Translations under genes and position numbers: made by a program | The notes under the pieces: generated by a model | Told to the model about the DNA's origin: nothing | Seen by the model: the letters and a program-made list of their open reading frames with translations, nothing else | Databases searched by the model: none | IMG/VR virus record: IMGVR_UViG_3300031227_000088 | Coordinates: 1-46,508 of that record | Length of the DNA stretch: 46,508 nucleotides | Strand: one strand, 5' to 3' | Source: a virus | Shown: positions 38,851 through 46,508 of the stretch, one piece after another | Numbering within the stretch: position 1 is the stretch's first letter | Layout of the letters: the number at the start of each line of letters is the position of its first letter

Positions 38851-40827
38851 TTGAACAAGAATAATCGTGAAGAAACAACACCACTTAACACCACTCCAGC
38901 CCCAAATGAATCAGAATCACTTAAAGACTTTGAATTAGATGATACTAAGATCATTCTTAAAGTCATCAGAGACTACGAGAACGACAAAGAAGCACGTAAA
39001 GATTGGAACATCAACAGAGAACTTATCTATGAGAGATATAGACAGAGACCTGTACGTAAAGTACCATTTGACGGTGCATCAAACATAGTAGTCCCAACAC
39101 TTCAATCAAACATAGATAGTCTATTACCTCGTGTCAACTCAGCATTCCTCGGTAAGAAACCACCTGTAGCTATTACAGGCACGGAAGAAAACGATAAAGA
39201 TCAAGCCAATATAGTTGAGAAGTTCTTCAACAAATCAATATTAGAGATGGGCTACGAGGATATGATTAATGATATGAACGCCTCTACAGCCCTGTATGGT
39301 ACAGCATTCATCAAGGATATGCTTGAAGATGAGAAGATAATGGTTAAGACCATAGACGGTAACGACATATTCCTACCCTTTAACGCTACCTGTGACCTTA
39401 ACGATATGGCACATGTCATACATCGTTGGTACAGAGACAGATGGTGGTGTTCACAAAGATACGATATACCTTTAGAGAAGTTCGGTAAATACGAGAAGAT
39501 ACCAGAGGGCATACAAGAGATTAAAGACGATATGGAAGGTAGAATCAATGTAGATGAGGACTTTGACCAACCTGTAGAATGTATTGAGTGGTACGGTAGA
39601 TGGATAATTAAGGGTGAAATGAAGGACGTAGTATTCGTTGTAGCATATAAAGAGCGTATATTACTAGCTAAATGGTTCTTAAATGAGGTTGTACCGTATG
39701 CAGATGATAAGAGAAGGCTACCAATTAACAGAGTACACTTCAAGAAAGTATCAGGATGTGCCTATGGAGTTGGATTAGGAGAAGATTTAAGTGGTATGCA
39801 CGATTGGACAAACTCAGTAGTAAACGCAATCCTAGATGGTAACTACTGGTCAATCATACCGTGGGGTATCAAGAGAGAAGGATCAAAACTTAATGTATCA
39901 GACATAAAAGTAAAGTTCGGTATGATGCTTAATGTACCCGATATGGGTGACATAGACTTCAAGAACATGCCTAATAACACAGCACCAATGGTACAGATGC
40001 TACCTTACATACAAGCCGCTACAGAGAGAGTTGCATCAATATCAGATTATGGTATGGGTAGAGAATCAAGTGTAGCAGGTTCAAGTGCTACTGCGACTGG
40101 TACCAAAGCGGTCATCTCAGAAATGATGGTTCGGTTAGATGGTTACATAAACAAGGCTTCTAAAGACCTTAAGTATACACTTGAAAATCTTTATTACTGG
40201 CAAATGGCAAGGATAGATGAGTACGAAATACAAAGAACATTGGGAACAGTAGACTCACGAGACATTGATCTCCTAATGGAGAATGCAGAAGAAAAGTTAA
40301 AGTATGACTTAAACATAAACGTCAATAGTGGTTATCACTCAAGAGATTCAGAGAGACAGACAAACTTAGAAGTATATCAGATGACACAAACCAACCCTCA
40401 GTTAGCAAGTAATCCTAAGTTCTCTAATGCTGTAACGAAAGATTTGTTAGACGGAATAGGTAAGGAAAGATTGTCTGATGAATTGGATGGGGAAGGCAAA
40501 GAAGCAACTGAGCAATACAGAGAAATAGGACTAATGTTGCAAGGAAGTTATGAGATACCATTAGAAAATGATAACCACACCGAGCATAGAAGGGTTATAG
40601 CCCAGTATAAGTCAAGCGGAGCATACGAAGGTACGAATGATGCTTCAAGACAAATGATAGAACAACACGACCAACAGCATGCTGAAATGCTTGACCAGTT
40701 AAAGATGCAGGTACTTGAAATGAATTTAATGGGAGGACAAGCCCCAGACGCACTACCACAAGAAGGTCAACCACAAGGTATGCCACAGATGCCACAGCAA
40801 CCCTTAGAAACAGCAGAGGGCATGTGA
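38851..40827 (+). CDS. Portal protein
   Basis: This 658-aa protein is the size of P22-type portals. It has a helical N-terminal region (IILKVIRDYENDKEARKDWN, INRELIYERYRQRPV), VPFDGASNIVVPTLQSNID and SLLPRVNSAFLGKKPPV, which I recognise from podoviral portals. A mid-region follows with GYEDMINDMNASTALYGTAF, later a helix-rich region (RVASISDYGMG, DGYINKASKDLKYTLENLYY), and a Gln/Met/Pro-rich C-terminal tail. It starts at TTG 38851 with GAGG eight bases upstream. It forms the packaging ring that TerL docks on. Confidence 0.8.
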   Translation: MNKNNREETTPLNTTPAPNESESLKDFELDDTKIILKVIRDYENDKEARKDWNINRELIYERYRQRPVRKVPFDGASNIVVPTLQSNIDSLLPRVNSAFLGKKPPVAITGTEENDKDQANIVEKFFNKSILEMGYEDMINDMNASTALYGTAFIKDMLEDEKIMVKTIDGNDIFLPFNATCDLNDMAHVIHRWYRDRWWCSQRYDIPLEKFGKYEKIPEGIQEIKDDMEGRINVDEDFDQPVECIEWYGRWIIKGEMKDVVFVVAYKERILLAKWFLNEVVPYADDKRRLPINRVHFKKVSGCAYGVGLGEDLSGMHDWTNSVVNAILDGNYWSIIPWGIKREGSKLNVSDIKVKFGMMLNVPDMGDIDFKNMPNNTAPMVQMLPYIQAATERVASISDYGMGRESSVAGSSATATGTKAVISEMMVRLDGYINKASKDLKYTLENLYYWQMARIDEYEIQRTLGTVDSRDIDLLMENAEEKLKYDLNINVNSGYHSRDSERQTNLEVYQMTQTNPQLASNPKFSNAVTKDLLDGIGKERLSDELDGEGKEATEQYREIGLMLQGSYEIPLENDNHTEHRRVIAQYKSSGAYEGTNDASRQMIEQHDQQHAEMLDQLKMQVLEMNLMGGQAPDALPQEGQPQGMPQMPQQPLETAEGM

Positions 40828-41045
40828 GAAATTACTCAGCAGGTGAGAAGAACCAATTAGAAGAAGCATTAACAGGAACATTCTGGAAACTAGTTAAAGA
40901 GAACTTACAAGAAGAACTACAGAACACATCAGAGAAACAACTTGAGTTAGCATCTGATGATGTTGTAGGTATAACGAAACACAAAGCCAGACGTGAGGCT
41001 ATCAGAGAACTTATAGATATGCCTTACATAATGGCACAAAAGTAG
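40824..41045 (+). CDS. Small helical protein after portal (73 aa)
   Basis: GTG 40824 overlaps the portal stop (ATGTGA). The protein is helical and acidic (EKNQLEEALTGTFWKLVKEN; KARREAIRELIDMPYIMAQK). Small proteins in this position occur in phages with scaffold-dependent assembly, but no function is known. A 38-base gap follows before the scaffold gene. Confidence 0.5.
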   Translation: MRNYSAGEKNQLEEALTGTFWKLVKENLQEELQNTSEKQLELASDDVVGITKHKARREAIRELIDMPYIMAQK

Positions 41046-41083
41046 TACAACTCGTCCAAGTGACGTAAAACGAAAGGATAGTA

Positions 41084-41896
41084 ATGCGAGAAGACACTAG
41101 CGTAAAAATTGAGCTTACTGAGCCCACAGACGAATCGCTACCGTCTACACCGTCTCCAGAGGACGTAAAAGAACCTGAGTTGGTAAAAGAACCTGAGTTG
41201 GTAGAAGAACCTGAGTTGGTAGAAGAACCTCAAACCTTAGCTGATGGTACGTCAGAAGAAAAGACAGTACCGTATAAAGAGTTGAAGAAAACTAAGGAGA
41301 AGTTTCAAGTAGAGAAGGAACGAGCGGAAGAAGCTGAAGAACGTGCAAGAGAGTTAGAGATAAGGTTAGAGGAGAGAGACAAGGTTAAGTCTCAGCCACA
41401 GGAAAAGGCACCCACCTTAAAAGAACTTGAAGCTGCACGGAAGCATTGGCGAGATGAGGGAGAGTTTGATAAGGCAGATGAAATAGCCGATAAGATATAT
41501 GATCTTAAACTCAATGAAAGAGTAAGCATGGTTGCTGCTGATATAGAAGACAGATATAAAGCAGAATCAAGCAATCCTGATCTTAGAGATCGTGAATCCG
41601 AGTTATATCAGGAGACAACGAAGGTCTTTAATGAGATGGGTAACCTTACTCGTAGCCAAGCAGCAGAGATAGCGTATGCTCGTTTAACTAAATCAGGTAA
41701 GTTAAAACCTACGAAGAAGGAGAAATATGTACCGAATGGTCAGTTAGGTTCTGGTACATCAAGTTCTGCTTCAACAAGTGCAGGTGAGTTAGATGAAACA
41801 GACTTAGCCTTATGTGCTGAAACTGGTTGTAACCCTGAGAGTTATAAAAAACAAAAACTTGAATCTGTAAAGAGAGGTCATTATGCCAAAAGGTAA
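41084..41896 (+). CDS. Capsid scaffolding protein
   Basis: This 270-aa, highly charged protein has an acidic Pro-rich N-terminus with an EPELV(K/E) repeat (residues ~30-50), a long coiled coil (KKTKEKFQVEKERAEEAEER, ARELEIRLEERDKVKS), a helical middle (LEAARKHWRDEGEFDKADEI) and a basic C-terminus (ESYKKQKLESVKRGHYAKR). Scaffolding proteins have just such acidic/coiled-coil bodies and basic C-terminal capsid-binding ends. It lies between portal and capsid genes. No protease motif. Confidence 0.7.
   Translation: MREDTSVKIELTEPTDESLPSTPSPEDVKEPELVKEPELVEEPELVEEPQTLADGTSEEKTVPYKELKKTKEKFQVEKERAEEAEERARELEIRLEERDKVKSQPQEKAPTLKELEAARKHWRDEGEFDKADEIADKIYDLKLNERVSMVAADIEDRYKAESSNPDLRDRESELYQETTKVFNEMGNLTRSQAAEIAYARLTKSGKLKPTKKEKYVPNGQLGSGTSSSASTSAGELDETDLALCAETGCNPESYKKQKLESVKRGHYAKR
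41171..41230 (+). repeat. 18-base tandem repeat in scaffold gene
   Basis: Three near-identical 18-base units (41171-41188, 41189-41206, 41207-41224) and six bases of a fourth encode EPELV followed by K or E plus E. The units differ at single bases only, which indicates recent slippage. The copy number would change the length of the disordered scaffold N-terminus. Confidence 0.8.
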
Positions 41897-42359
41897 ACGA
41901 AACATTCCAGAAACAACTACTGAGCCTACAAGTGAGGTTTCAAGAGTAGATGCGTCAACAGACTCATCAAGAGTAGAAGTAATACGTGAAGCACATGATC
42001 CTAAGTTTGTAGCAGGATTACCAGGCAAGAGAGACAAGTACAAGATGGCTGAAGCTCGTGCTAAAGACATGAGGGAAGGCGATGTACCAGCTTGGGCAAT
42101 AGCTAAAAGCGGTGGAGTTGAAAGTGCAGACTCGTATAAAGAGCAGTATGGTTGCACACCTGCTCACGATAAAGATGGCAAAGAGATCCGCTATAACGAG
42201 TTAATATTAACAGCTTGTCCTAGAAGCGAATATGAAGCCAAGATTGCAGAAGAACGTAGGCAATCAGGTGGAAAGTTAGCACAGAATGAACGTGATGCTG
42301 AAAAGGAAGGTTTGTTTGACGCTCGTGATAGAGGGAATAACAAAAAGTATTTTACGTAA
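41883..42359 (+). CDS. Putative capsid-region protein (158 aa)
   Basis: ATG 41883 overlaps the scaffold end by 14 bases. A Thr/Ser/Glu-rich start (IPETTTEPTSEVSRVDASTD) leads into charged helices (LPGKRDKYKMAEARAKDMRE, PRSEYEAKIAEERRQSGGKL) and a basic end (RGNNKKYFT). No family recognised. Between scaffold and capsid it could be a minor capsid or assembly factor. Confidence 0.5.
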   Translation: MPKGKRNIPETTTEPTSEVSRVDASTDSSRVEVIREAHDPKFVAGLPGKRDKYKMAEARAKDMREGDVPAWAIAKSGGVESADSYKEQYGCTPAHDKDGKEIRYNELILTACPRSEYEAKIAEERRQSGGKLAQNERDAEKEGLFDARDRGNNKKYFT

Positions 42360-42370
42360 GGAGATAAACG

Positions 42371-42820
42371 ATGGCTAACGAAGCTACGAGATATGGTTTC
42401 AAACCACTCAGCCCTCACCAAGTAACGAACTCCTATAAGTATTCGGGTGCTATTATAACCGAAGGTGATATGGTTGATTTAACTGCATCAGCAGGTTATG
42501 TTGCATTAGCAGCTACTACTTCTGGTTCGTATTGTGGTGTTGCAGCACAAACAGTTGCAGCGGCAGCAAGTGGAGATATATTGATTTATGATGACCCTAA
42601 TACAAAGTTTGTTGGAGTTGTAGCAGATACATTGGCACAAACAAACATTGGTATTGCCTATGATTTAACAGGTACTACAGGTGCACAGCAAATAACGACT
42701 ACGACTACAGAAGCTACGATACAGGTTCTAGAATTATATTCGGGTGAAGCATTTAGTTCGTATGCGAAAGTTGTATGTCGCATAAATAAACATAACTTTG
42801 GTGGAGACCAAACAGCGTAA
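42371..42820 (+). CDS. Capsid decoration/cement-like protein (149 aa)
   Basis: TAAGGAGATAA precedes the ATG. The protein is Ala/Thr/Gly/Val-rich and strand-forming (ITEGDMVDLTASAGYVALAA, YCGVAAQTVAAAASGDILIY, TQTNIGIAYDLTGTTG), the usual look of small beta-barrel decoration proteins encoded just before the major capsid gene. No motif proves this; order and composition support it. Confidence 0.6.
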   Translation: MANEATRYGFKPLSPHQVTNSYKYSGAIITEGDMVDLTASAGYVALAATTSGSYCGVAAQTVAAAASGDILIYDDPNTKFVGVVADTLAQTNIGIAYDLTGTTGAQQITTTTTEATIQVLELYSGEAFSSYAKVVCRINKHNFGGDQTA

Positions 42821-42832
42821 AGGAGGATAATC

Positions 42833-43762
42833 ATGGCTATGCTGACTACTGGTTTTAATGATCTCCTTAAGCTGGATAACTTAATGAGAGCGTTCGTATC
42901 TGACAAGTTTAATGATATGGTCAGAGAGAATGAGTATCAAAAGATAGTAAATATTGTTAGTTCTAAAAGAAAAGCAGAGGACACTACGACCATTTCAGAT
43001 TTACCGAAGTTCACACGTAAAGCTGAAGGAAATAATGTTCCGTATGTTGATTTAACTCAGGGCTACGATAAGAGAATAACGAATTACACATGGAGTCAAG
43101 GACTCGCTATTACACCTGAGATGTTATTGTTTGACCAATACGGTCAGATCAAAAAGGGTGCAAAGAGAATGTCTACTTCTGGTGCTCTTACCAAAGAGTA
43201 CATTGTAGCTAATATGCTTAACTATGCAACATCTACGACTGATGCCGATGGGTATTCAACCGCAGGTGGAGATGCGTTAGCACTATTATCTACAGCACAC
43301 ACTAACCTTGATGGTACAACCTATTCTAACAAGCTATCTTCTTGGACAGCTTTATCTTATACTTCACTTCAAGATGTAATTGATTTGATTGAAGCAAGTG
43401 TAACAGATAACTCTAATCCGATTGGGTTAAAGGTTAAGAATCTAATTGTACCTCGTAAGTTGAGAGCGAAATCTCTTGAACTTACACAGTCTCCTTATAG
43501 ACCTGATAATGCAGAGAATGCAATCAATGTTTATAAGACAGCTGGTGGTTGGATGTTGACACCTTGTGTAAATCATTTCATAACTTCACAAACCAACTGG
43601 TATGTGCAGGCAAATGAACATGATCTTACATTGCAGGTAGCAAAAGAGTTCAGTCTTGAAAGAGATACCGATCCATGGAATCGCAATATTCTTTACATTG
43701 CGAGCTTGATTTGTGGGGCAGGATTCAATTCTCCAAGAGGCATGGCAGGATCAAGTTCATAA
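42833..43762 (+). CDS. Major capsid protein (HK97 fold)
   Basis: This 309-aa protein is preceded by AAAGGAGGATAATC, one of the strongest sites in the window, fitting high expression. A helical N-terminus (NDLLKLDNLMRAFVSDKFND) is followed by an E-loop-like region (FTRKAEGNNVPYVDLTQGYD), a spine-helix stretch, and a strand-rich P/A-domain part (VKNLIVPRKLRAKSLELTQS, TAGGWMLTPCVNHFITSQTN). It resembles Mu gpT-like major head proteins. The gene order scaffold-decoration-capsid supports the call. Confidence 0.75.
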   Translation: MAMLTTGFNDLLKLDNLMRAFVSDKFNDMVRENEYQKIVNIVSSKRKAEDTTTISDLPKFTRKAEGNNVPYVDLTQGYDKRITNYTWSQGLAITPEMLLFDQYGQIKKGAKRMSTSGALTKEYIVANMLNYATSTTDADGYSTAGGDALALLSTAHTNLDGTTYSNKLSSWTALSYTSLQDVIDLIEASVTDNSNPIGLKVKNLIVPRKLRAKSLELTQSPYRPDNAENAINVYKTAGGWMLTPCVNHFITSQTNWYVQANEHDLTLQVAKEFSLERDTDPWNRNILYIASLICGAGFNSPRGMAGSSS

Positions 43763-43770
43763 ATAACAAC

Positions 43771-43852
43771 GGAGAGGCGGTATTCTGAGGCTTAGCCGAG
43801 GAGCCGCCGCTCTACTACTCAGTAGGCAGTAACTGCAGGGCGGACACTACTG
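43771..43852 (+). ncRNA. Structured intercistronic RNA after capsid gene
   Basis: GAG-A-GGCGG (43772-43780) pairs with CCGCC-G-CTC (43804-43812), eight pairs around one mismatch. Then CTACT (43812-43816) can pair with AGTAG (43821-43825), or CAGTAG (43820-43825) with CTACTG (43847-43852), enclosing GCAG/CTGC (43826-43829 with 43833-43836). It lies between the capsid stop and the next gene's AAAGGAG. It may stabilise or insulate the abundant capsid mRNA. Confidence 0.45.
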
Positions 43853-43864
43853 AAAGGAGATAAA

Positions 43865-44773
43865 ATGAGTACAGACTATCCAGGCGGATTTGCTGGCGGT
43901 TTAACCGTGAGTGGAGTTCCAATTAATATTATGAAAAGTGGTGAAGTATTCTTTGTAGACAGCGAAAGTGCAATTAGTTCAGATGGTAATAACGGTACGT
44001 TTGACAGACCATTTGCAACATTGGATTATGCTTCAACGAAGTGTACTGATGATGCAGGAGATATAATTGTATGTAAAGCTGGTCATGCTGAATCAATCGC
44101 AAGTGCTACAGCATGTAATTTGGCAACAAGAGGAGTTAATGTAATTGGTTTAGGTGTTGGAGACAACAGACCTACGTTTACTTCTACTACAGCTACAGCA
44201 GCTAAAGTATCAGTTGATGCAGCTAATGTATCTATAAAGAACATAAAGTTTGTATGTGGAATAGACGAACAGGTAGTAATGCTTGATGTTAATGCAACGA
44301 CAGTTTTAGACGGCTGTGAAGTTGAAGGAAGTGCATCAGCACAACCTGTAACAATGATTGATATTGGTGGAACAACTGGTTCAAGTAGCGGTACAGTTGT
44401 TAGAGGATGTACGATCAAATCAGTTACAGCAGGTGCATCATACGGAGTATATGTTACTTCGGTACAAGACGGTGTTGTTATTGAAGATAATGTTGTATTA
44501 GGTAACTTTACATCTTCTCCTATTGGGGCAGCTGTACTTATCCCTACAAACATTCTTGTTAGAGGTAATAATGTATCTAATGCTAATGCAGCTGGTACAT
44601 GTATTACATTGACATCTTCAACAGGTACAATAACAAATAATACTTGTTATAGTCCTAGTGTAGCATACGCAGCAACAATCACAGGTATCGGACTCAGTTA
44701 CTCTGAGAATTATGCATCAAGCTCTCTTGCAGTAACAGCCGTAGTTATACAAAACGGAGCAGCGGGATTATAA
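43865..44773 (+). CDS. Beta-helix virion protein (pectate-lyase-like fold)
   Basis: This 302-aa protein has repeated short strands spaced like a right-handed beta-helix: FFVDSESAISSDGNNGTFDR-PFATLDYA, then VNVIGLGVGDNRPTF, VSVDAANVSIKNIKFVC, TTVLDGCEVEGS, GTVVRGCTIKSV, GVVIEDNVVLGN, NILVRGNNVSNAN, GTITNNTCYS. The first segment (DG..GT..RPF.TLDYA) is typical of parallel beta-helix phage proteins. No catalytic pair is obvious, so it may be structural, for example a head fibre. A terminator follows. Confidence 0.65.
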   Translation: MSTDYPGGFAGGLTVSGVPINIMKSGEVFFVDSESAISSDGNNGTFDRPFATLDYASTKCTDDAGDIIVCKAGHAESIASATACNLATRGVNVIGLGVGDNRPTFTSTTATAAKVSVDAANVSIKNIKFVCGIDEQVVMLDVNATTVLDGCEVEGSASAQPVTMIDIGGTTGSSSGTVVRGCTIKSVTAGASYGVYVTSVQDGVVIEDNVVLGNFTSSPIGAAVLIPTNILVRGNNVSNANAAGTCITLTSSTGTITNNTCYSPSVAYAATITGIGLSYSENYASSSLAVTAVVIQNGAAGL

Positions 44774-44778
44774 GAGAT

Positions 44779-44805
44779 AGGGGCTTAACCGCCCCTTTTT
44801 CTTTT
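44779..44805 (+). terminator. Rho-independent terminator after beta-helix gene
   Basis: AGGGGC (44779-44784) pairs with GCCCCT (44791-44796) around TTAACC. TTTTCTTTT follows. It starts six bases after the stop and should end or attenuate capsid-operon transcription. Confidence 0.75.
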
Positions 44806-44810
44806 AGGCT

Positions 44811-44972
44811 ATGAGTACATACAGAACAGAGTTTCAAAAGTATTATAAGAAGTATTGCGAACGGTGTGGATCAAGATTCCATTACCGTGAGTTACAACGT
44901 GACCCTACAGGGTTTATAGTATGCAGAAAATGTTGGTTAGACAAACCACGAAAGATAAAGCGTTTATTATAA
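44811..44972 (+). CDS. Zinc-ribbon protein (53 aa)
   Basis: ATG 44811 lies just after the terminator T-run and the ribosome-binding site is poor. The product has CERCGSRFHYRELQRDP and IVCRKCWLDKPRK, a C-x2-C...C-x2-C ribbon with basic ends. Small ribbons of this type occur beside virion genes in many phages. Function unknown. Confidence 0.5.
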   Translation: MSTYRTEFQKYYKKYCERCGSRFHYRELQRDPTGFIVCRKCWLDKPRKIKRLL

Positions 44973-45009
44973 TAGAAATTAAACACAAAGTTTAATTTAG
45001 GAGGATAGT

Positions 45010-45372
45010 ATGAGTATAGGAATTAGAGGTGGATACGAAGGACTTATATCAAGTTCTGTTGCCTTGTCAAGTAGTGGTGGCTCTACAACATCAGATGCTA
45101 TCAATATTGATTACACATTAGGCAACTTTTCATTACAGACTGAAACATCAGATGCAAACTTTGATGTAGCATATACAGCATCAATAGACGGAATAACATA
45201 TTATACACCAGTTGGCGGTAGTGCAGGAGTTATTCTATCAAGTCAACTAACGAATTGTATTATATCTATGGATATTATTCCAGCTAAGAGCATCAAGATC
45301 GTAACAACGAACAACAATGTAGGATCAAACTTAACAATTACCAAACAGACGATATTCTTTAACGAAAAATAG
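45010..45372 (+). CDS. Putative virion beta-sandwich protein (120 aa)
   Basis: TTTAGGAGGATAGT precedes the ATG. The product is strand-rich (ISSSVALSSSGGSTTSDAIN, NFDVAYTASIDGITYYTPVG, KSIKIVTTNNNVGSNLTI) and resembles in layout the C-terminal half of the protein at 9478. It is the first gene of the fibre cluster. Probably a fibre-associated or collar protein. Confidence 0.5.
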   Translation: MSIGIRGGYEGLISSSVALSSSGGSTTSDAINIDYTLGNFSLQTETSDANFDVAYTASIDGITYYTPVGGSAGVILSSQLTNCIISMDIIPAKSIKIVTTNNNVGSNLTITKQTIFFNEK

Positions 45373-45381
45373 GGGGAGTAG

Positions 45382-46508
45382 ATGAGACGTTCTTTAAAAG
45401 CATTATTATGTGCATTGGTATTTGGGGTTAGTGTTACAGGCACAGCAATGGCATGGAGTTCATTTGATGACCTTGCACTTGCTTTAAAGAACCTCAAATA
45501 TGATATTATACCTCAGAGTGCAAGTACATTAGATTTAGGTAGTTCAGCAAAACCTTTTGCTAATATGTATGTAGATACAGTTGTTGCAGGAAGTGTAACA
45601 TTTAGTGGAGATGTTGTTATAAGTAAAGCCATAGGACTATTAGACTTCTCTGGTGCAACATCAGGAACAATATCCTCTACAGGTAGTGGAACAGTATCTA
45701 TAGCAGACAGCGTAGATATTGTTGAGAGTAATATAACCTATGTGCCAGTAGCAGATAGTACAGCACTTCAAACTGCTTGCACAGCCGCTACAGCTAACGA
45801 CACTTTGATATTAGGCTCTGGTACTTATACGTTATCAACAAATGATTTGACACCTGGGAAAGCACTTACGATTAGAGGTCAAGGTGAAGATAGTACAAAG
45901 ATAACATTTACTACAGGACAATTCATCTATTCAGCCTCAGACATAAAACTTGAGAACCTTACCATAGATAACACGGCTAATACTGAAGCAACATATTACA
46001 TGGTAGATTGTGCTACAGACGCTCTTACAGGTCTTGACATGACGAATGTTAAATTAAACTTATCTCATGGTACAGGAACGGTGCAAGTGGCTTGTTTTAA
46101 TACTACATTTCCGATTGCTGGTGCATGGAATCATGTAAATGTAACCACAGTATCTACAAGTGCAGCGGCGTTTGGCGTACGGTCATACTATAATGGAACA
46201 TCTGGAACACTAACAATAAAGGATTCATCTTTTAGTGCTACATCAACCGCAGGGTCTAAAGAGGCTTCTGGTTTTTATCATAGACTTGCAGCTGGAACTG
46301 GAACACTTACTGTTGAAGCGACTAATACCTCATTTTTTGGTGATGGAACAGCTAATGTAGAAGCGGGATATAACTTAGCTACTGGCTCAGTATATGAAGT
46401 TCTGACAGCAACGAACTGTAAGTTTAATGGAAGTACAGTAGACGTACATGTTTCTGCTAATTCAGTAGCAACTCTATATGATTGCACCCTAGTCAACAAC
46501 ACAACCTA
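45382..46508 (+). CDS. Tail fibre, N-terminal part with signal peptide (continues at base 1)
   Basis: AGGGGGAGTAG precedes ATG 45382. The first ~24 residues (MRRSLKALLCALVFG, then VSVTGTAMA) form a textbook Sec signal peptide with an A-M-A cleavage site, unusual for a phage fibre. Next come SASTLDLGSSAKPFANMYVD and VDTVVAGSVTFSGDVV, motifs seen in phage fibre shafts, then a parallel beta-helix (CTAATANDTLILGSGTYTLS, ALTIRGQGEDSTKI, DIKLENLTIDNTA). The frame is open at 46508 and joins in phase to base 2, giving a LamG-ended protein of about 719 aa. Confidence 0.7.
   Translation, partial: MRRSLKALLCALVFGVSVTGTAMAWSSFDDLALALKNLKYDIIPQSASTLDLGSSAKPFANMYVDTVVAGSVTFSGDVVISKAIGLLDFSGATSGTISSTGSGTVSIADSVDIVESNITYVPVADSTALQTACTAATANDTLILGSGTYTLSTNDLTPGKALTIRGQGEDSTKITFTTGQFIYSASDIKLENLTIDNTANTEATYYMVDCATDALTGLDMTNVKLNLSHGTGTVQVACFNTTFPIAGAWNHVNVTTVSTSAAAFGVRSYYNGTSGTLTIKDSSFSATSTAGSKEASGFYHRLAAGTGTLTVEATNTSFFGDGTANVEAGYNLATGSVYEVLTATNCKFNGSTVDVHVSANSVATLYDCTLVNNTT

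Noticed and set aside
45382-46508. Diversity-generating retroelement targeting the fibre
   Set aside because: No reverse transcriptase gene and no template repeat were seen in the window.

Overview
The window looks like one tailed-phage genome with podovirus-type gene content (Caudoviricetes). A terminase, portal, scaffold and HK97-type capsid set is followed by an adaptor and tail-nozzle protein, internal virion proteins and fibres. No sheath, tape-measure or baseplate genes are visible. The reading frame open at base 46508 continues in frame at base 2, so the window is probably a whole circularly permuted genome cut inside a tail-fibre gene (45382-46508 plus 1-1033, about 719 aa). The host is unknown. 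The DNA is AT-rich with strong AGGAGG ribosome-binding sites and sigma70-like promoters, which fits a bacterial host using ordinary Shine-Dalgarno initiation. No integrase, repressor pair, RNA polymerase, DNA polymerase or tRNA was recognised, which suggests a virulent phage relying on the host polymerases.

Layout. (1) 0-2.9 kb: the end of a LamG fibre, then a membrane-anchored transglutaminase-like protein, a virion beta protein, an XhlA-like protein and a holin-like protein. (2) 3.0-18.4 kb: adaptor, a partial nozzle paralogue, a nozzle gene split by an HNH endonuclease, further virion proteins, and a 2344-aa polyvalent protein carrying an ADP-ribosyltransferase-like domain. (3) 18.4-18.76 kb: terminators, C-tracts and an AT-rich promoter region dividing late from early genes. 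(4) 18.76-34.5 kb: many small overlapping early genes around a replication core (RecB-like exonuclease, SSB-like protein, winged-helix initiator-like protein, AEP primase, DnaB-type helicase, two HNH/NinG-type nucleases). Further on are duplicated small zinc-ribbon and membrane genes and a TMTC/GT-C-like polytopic membrane protein with TPRs. (5) 34.5-46.5 kb: HNH endonuclease, terminases, methyltransferase, a lone minus-strand HNH gene, portal, scaffold, capsid, beta-helix proteins and the start of the fibre.

The most unusual features are not ordinary genes. They are a 46-unit Gly-X repeat protein (X only Tyr, Asp or Ser); two compact three-way-junction RNAs and one longer closed-stem RNA in gene gaps, two of them just ahead of HNH genes; a portal mRNA leader whose ribosome-binding site has an exact upstream complement that can also pair elsewhere; a nozzle gene broken by an HNH gene; and a stop-codon loss that fused a duplicated membrane peptide to the next gene. 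All functional calls come from motifs and context read by eye. No database search was run.
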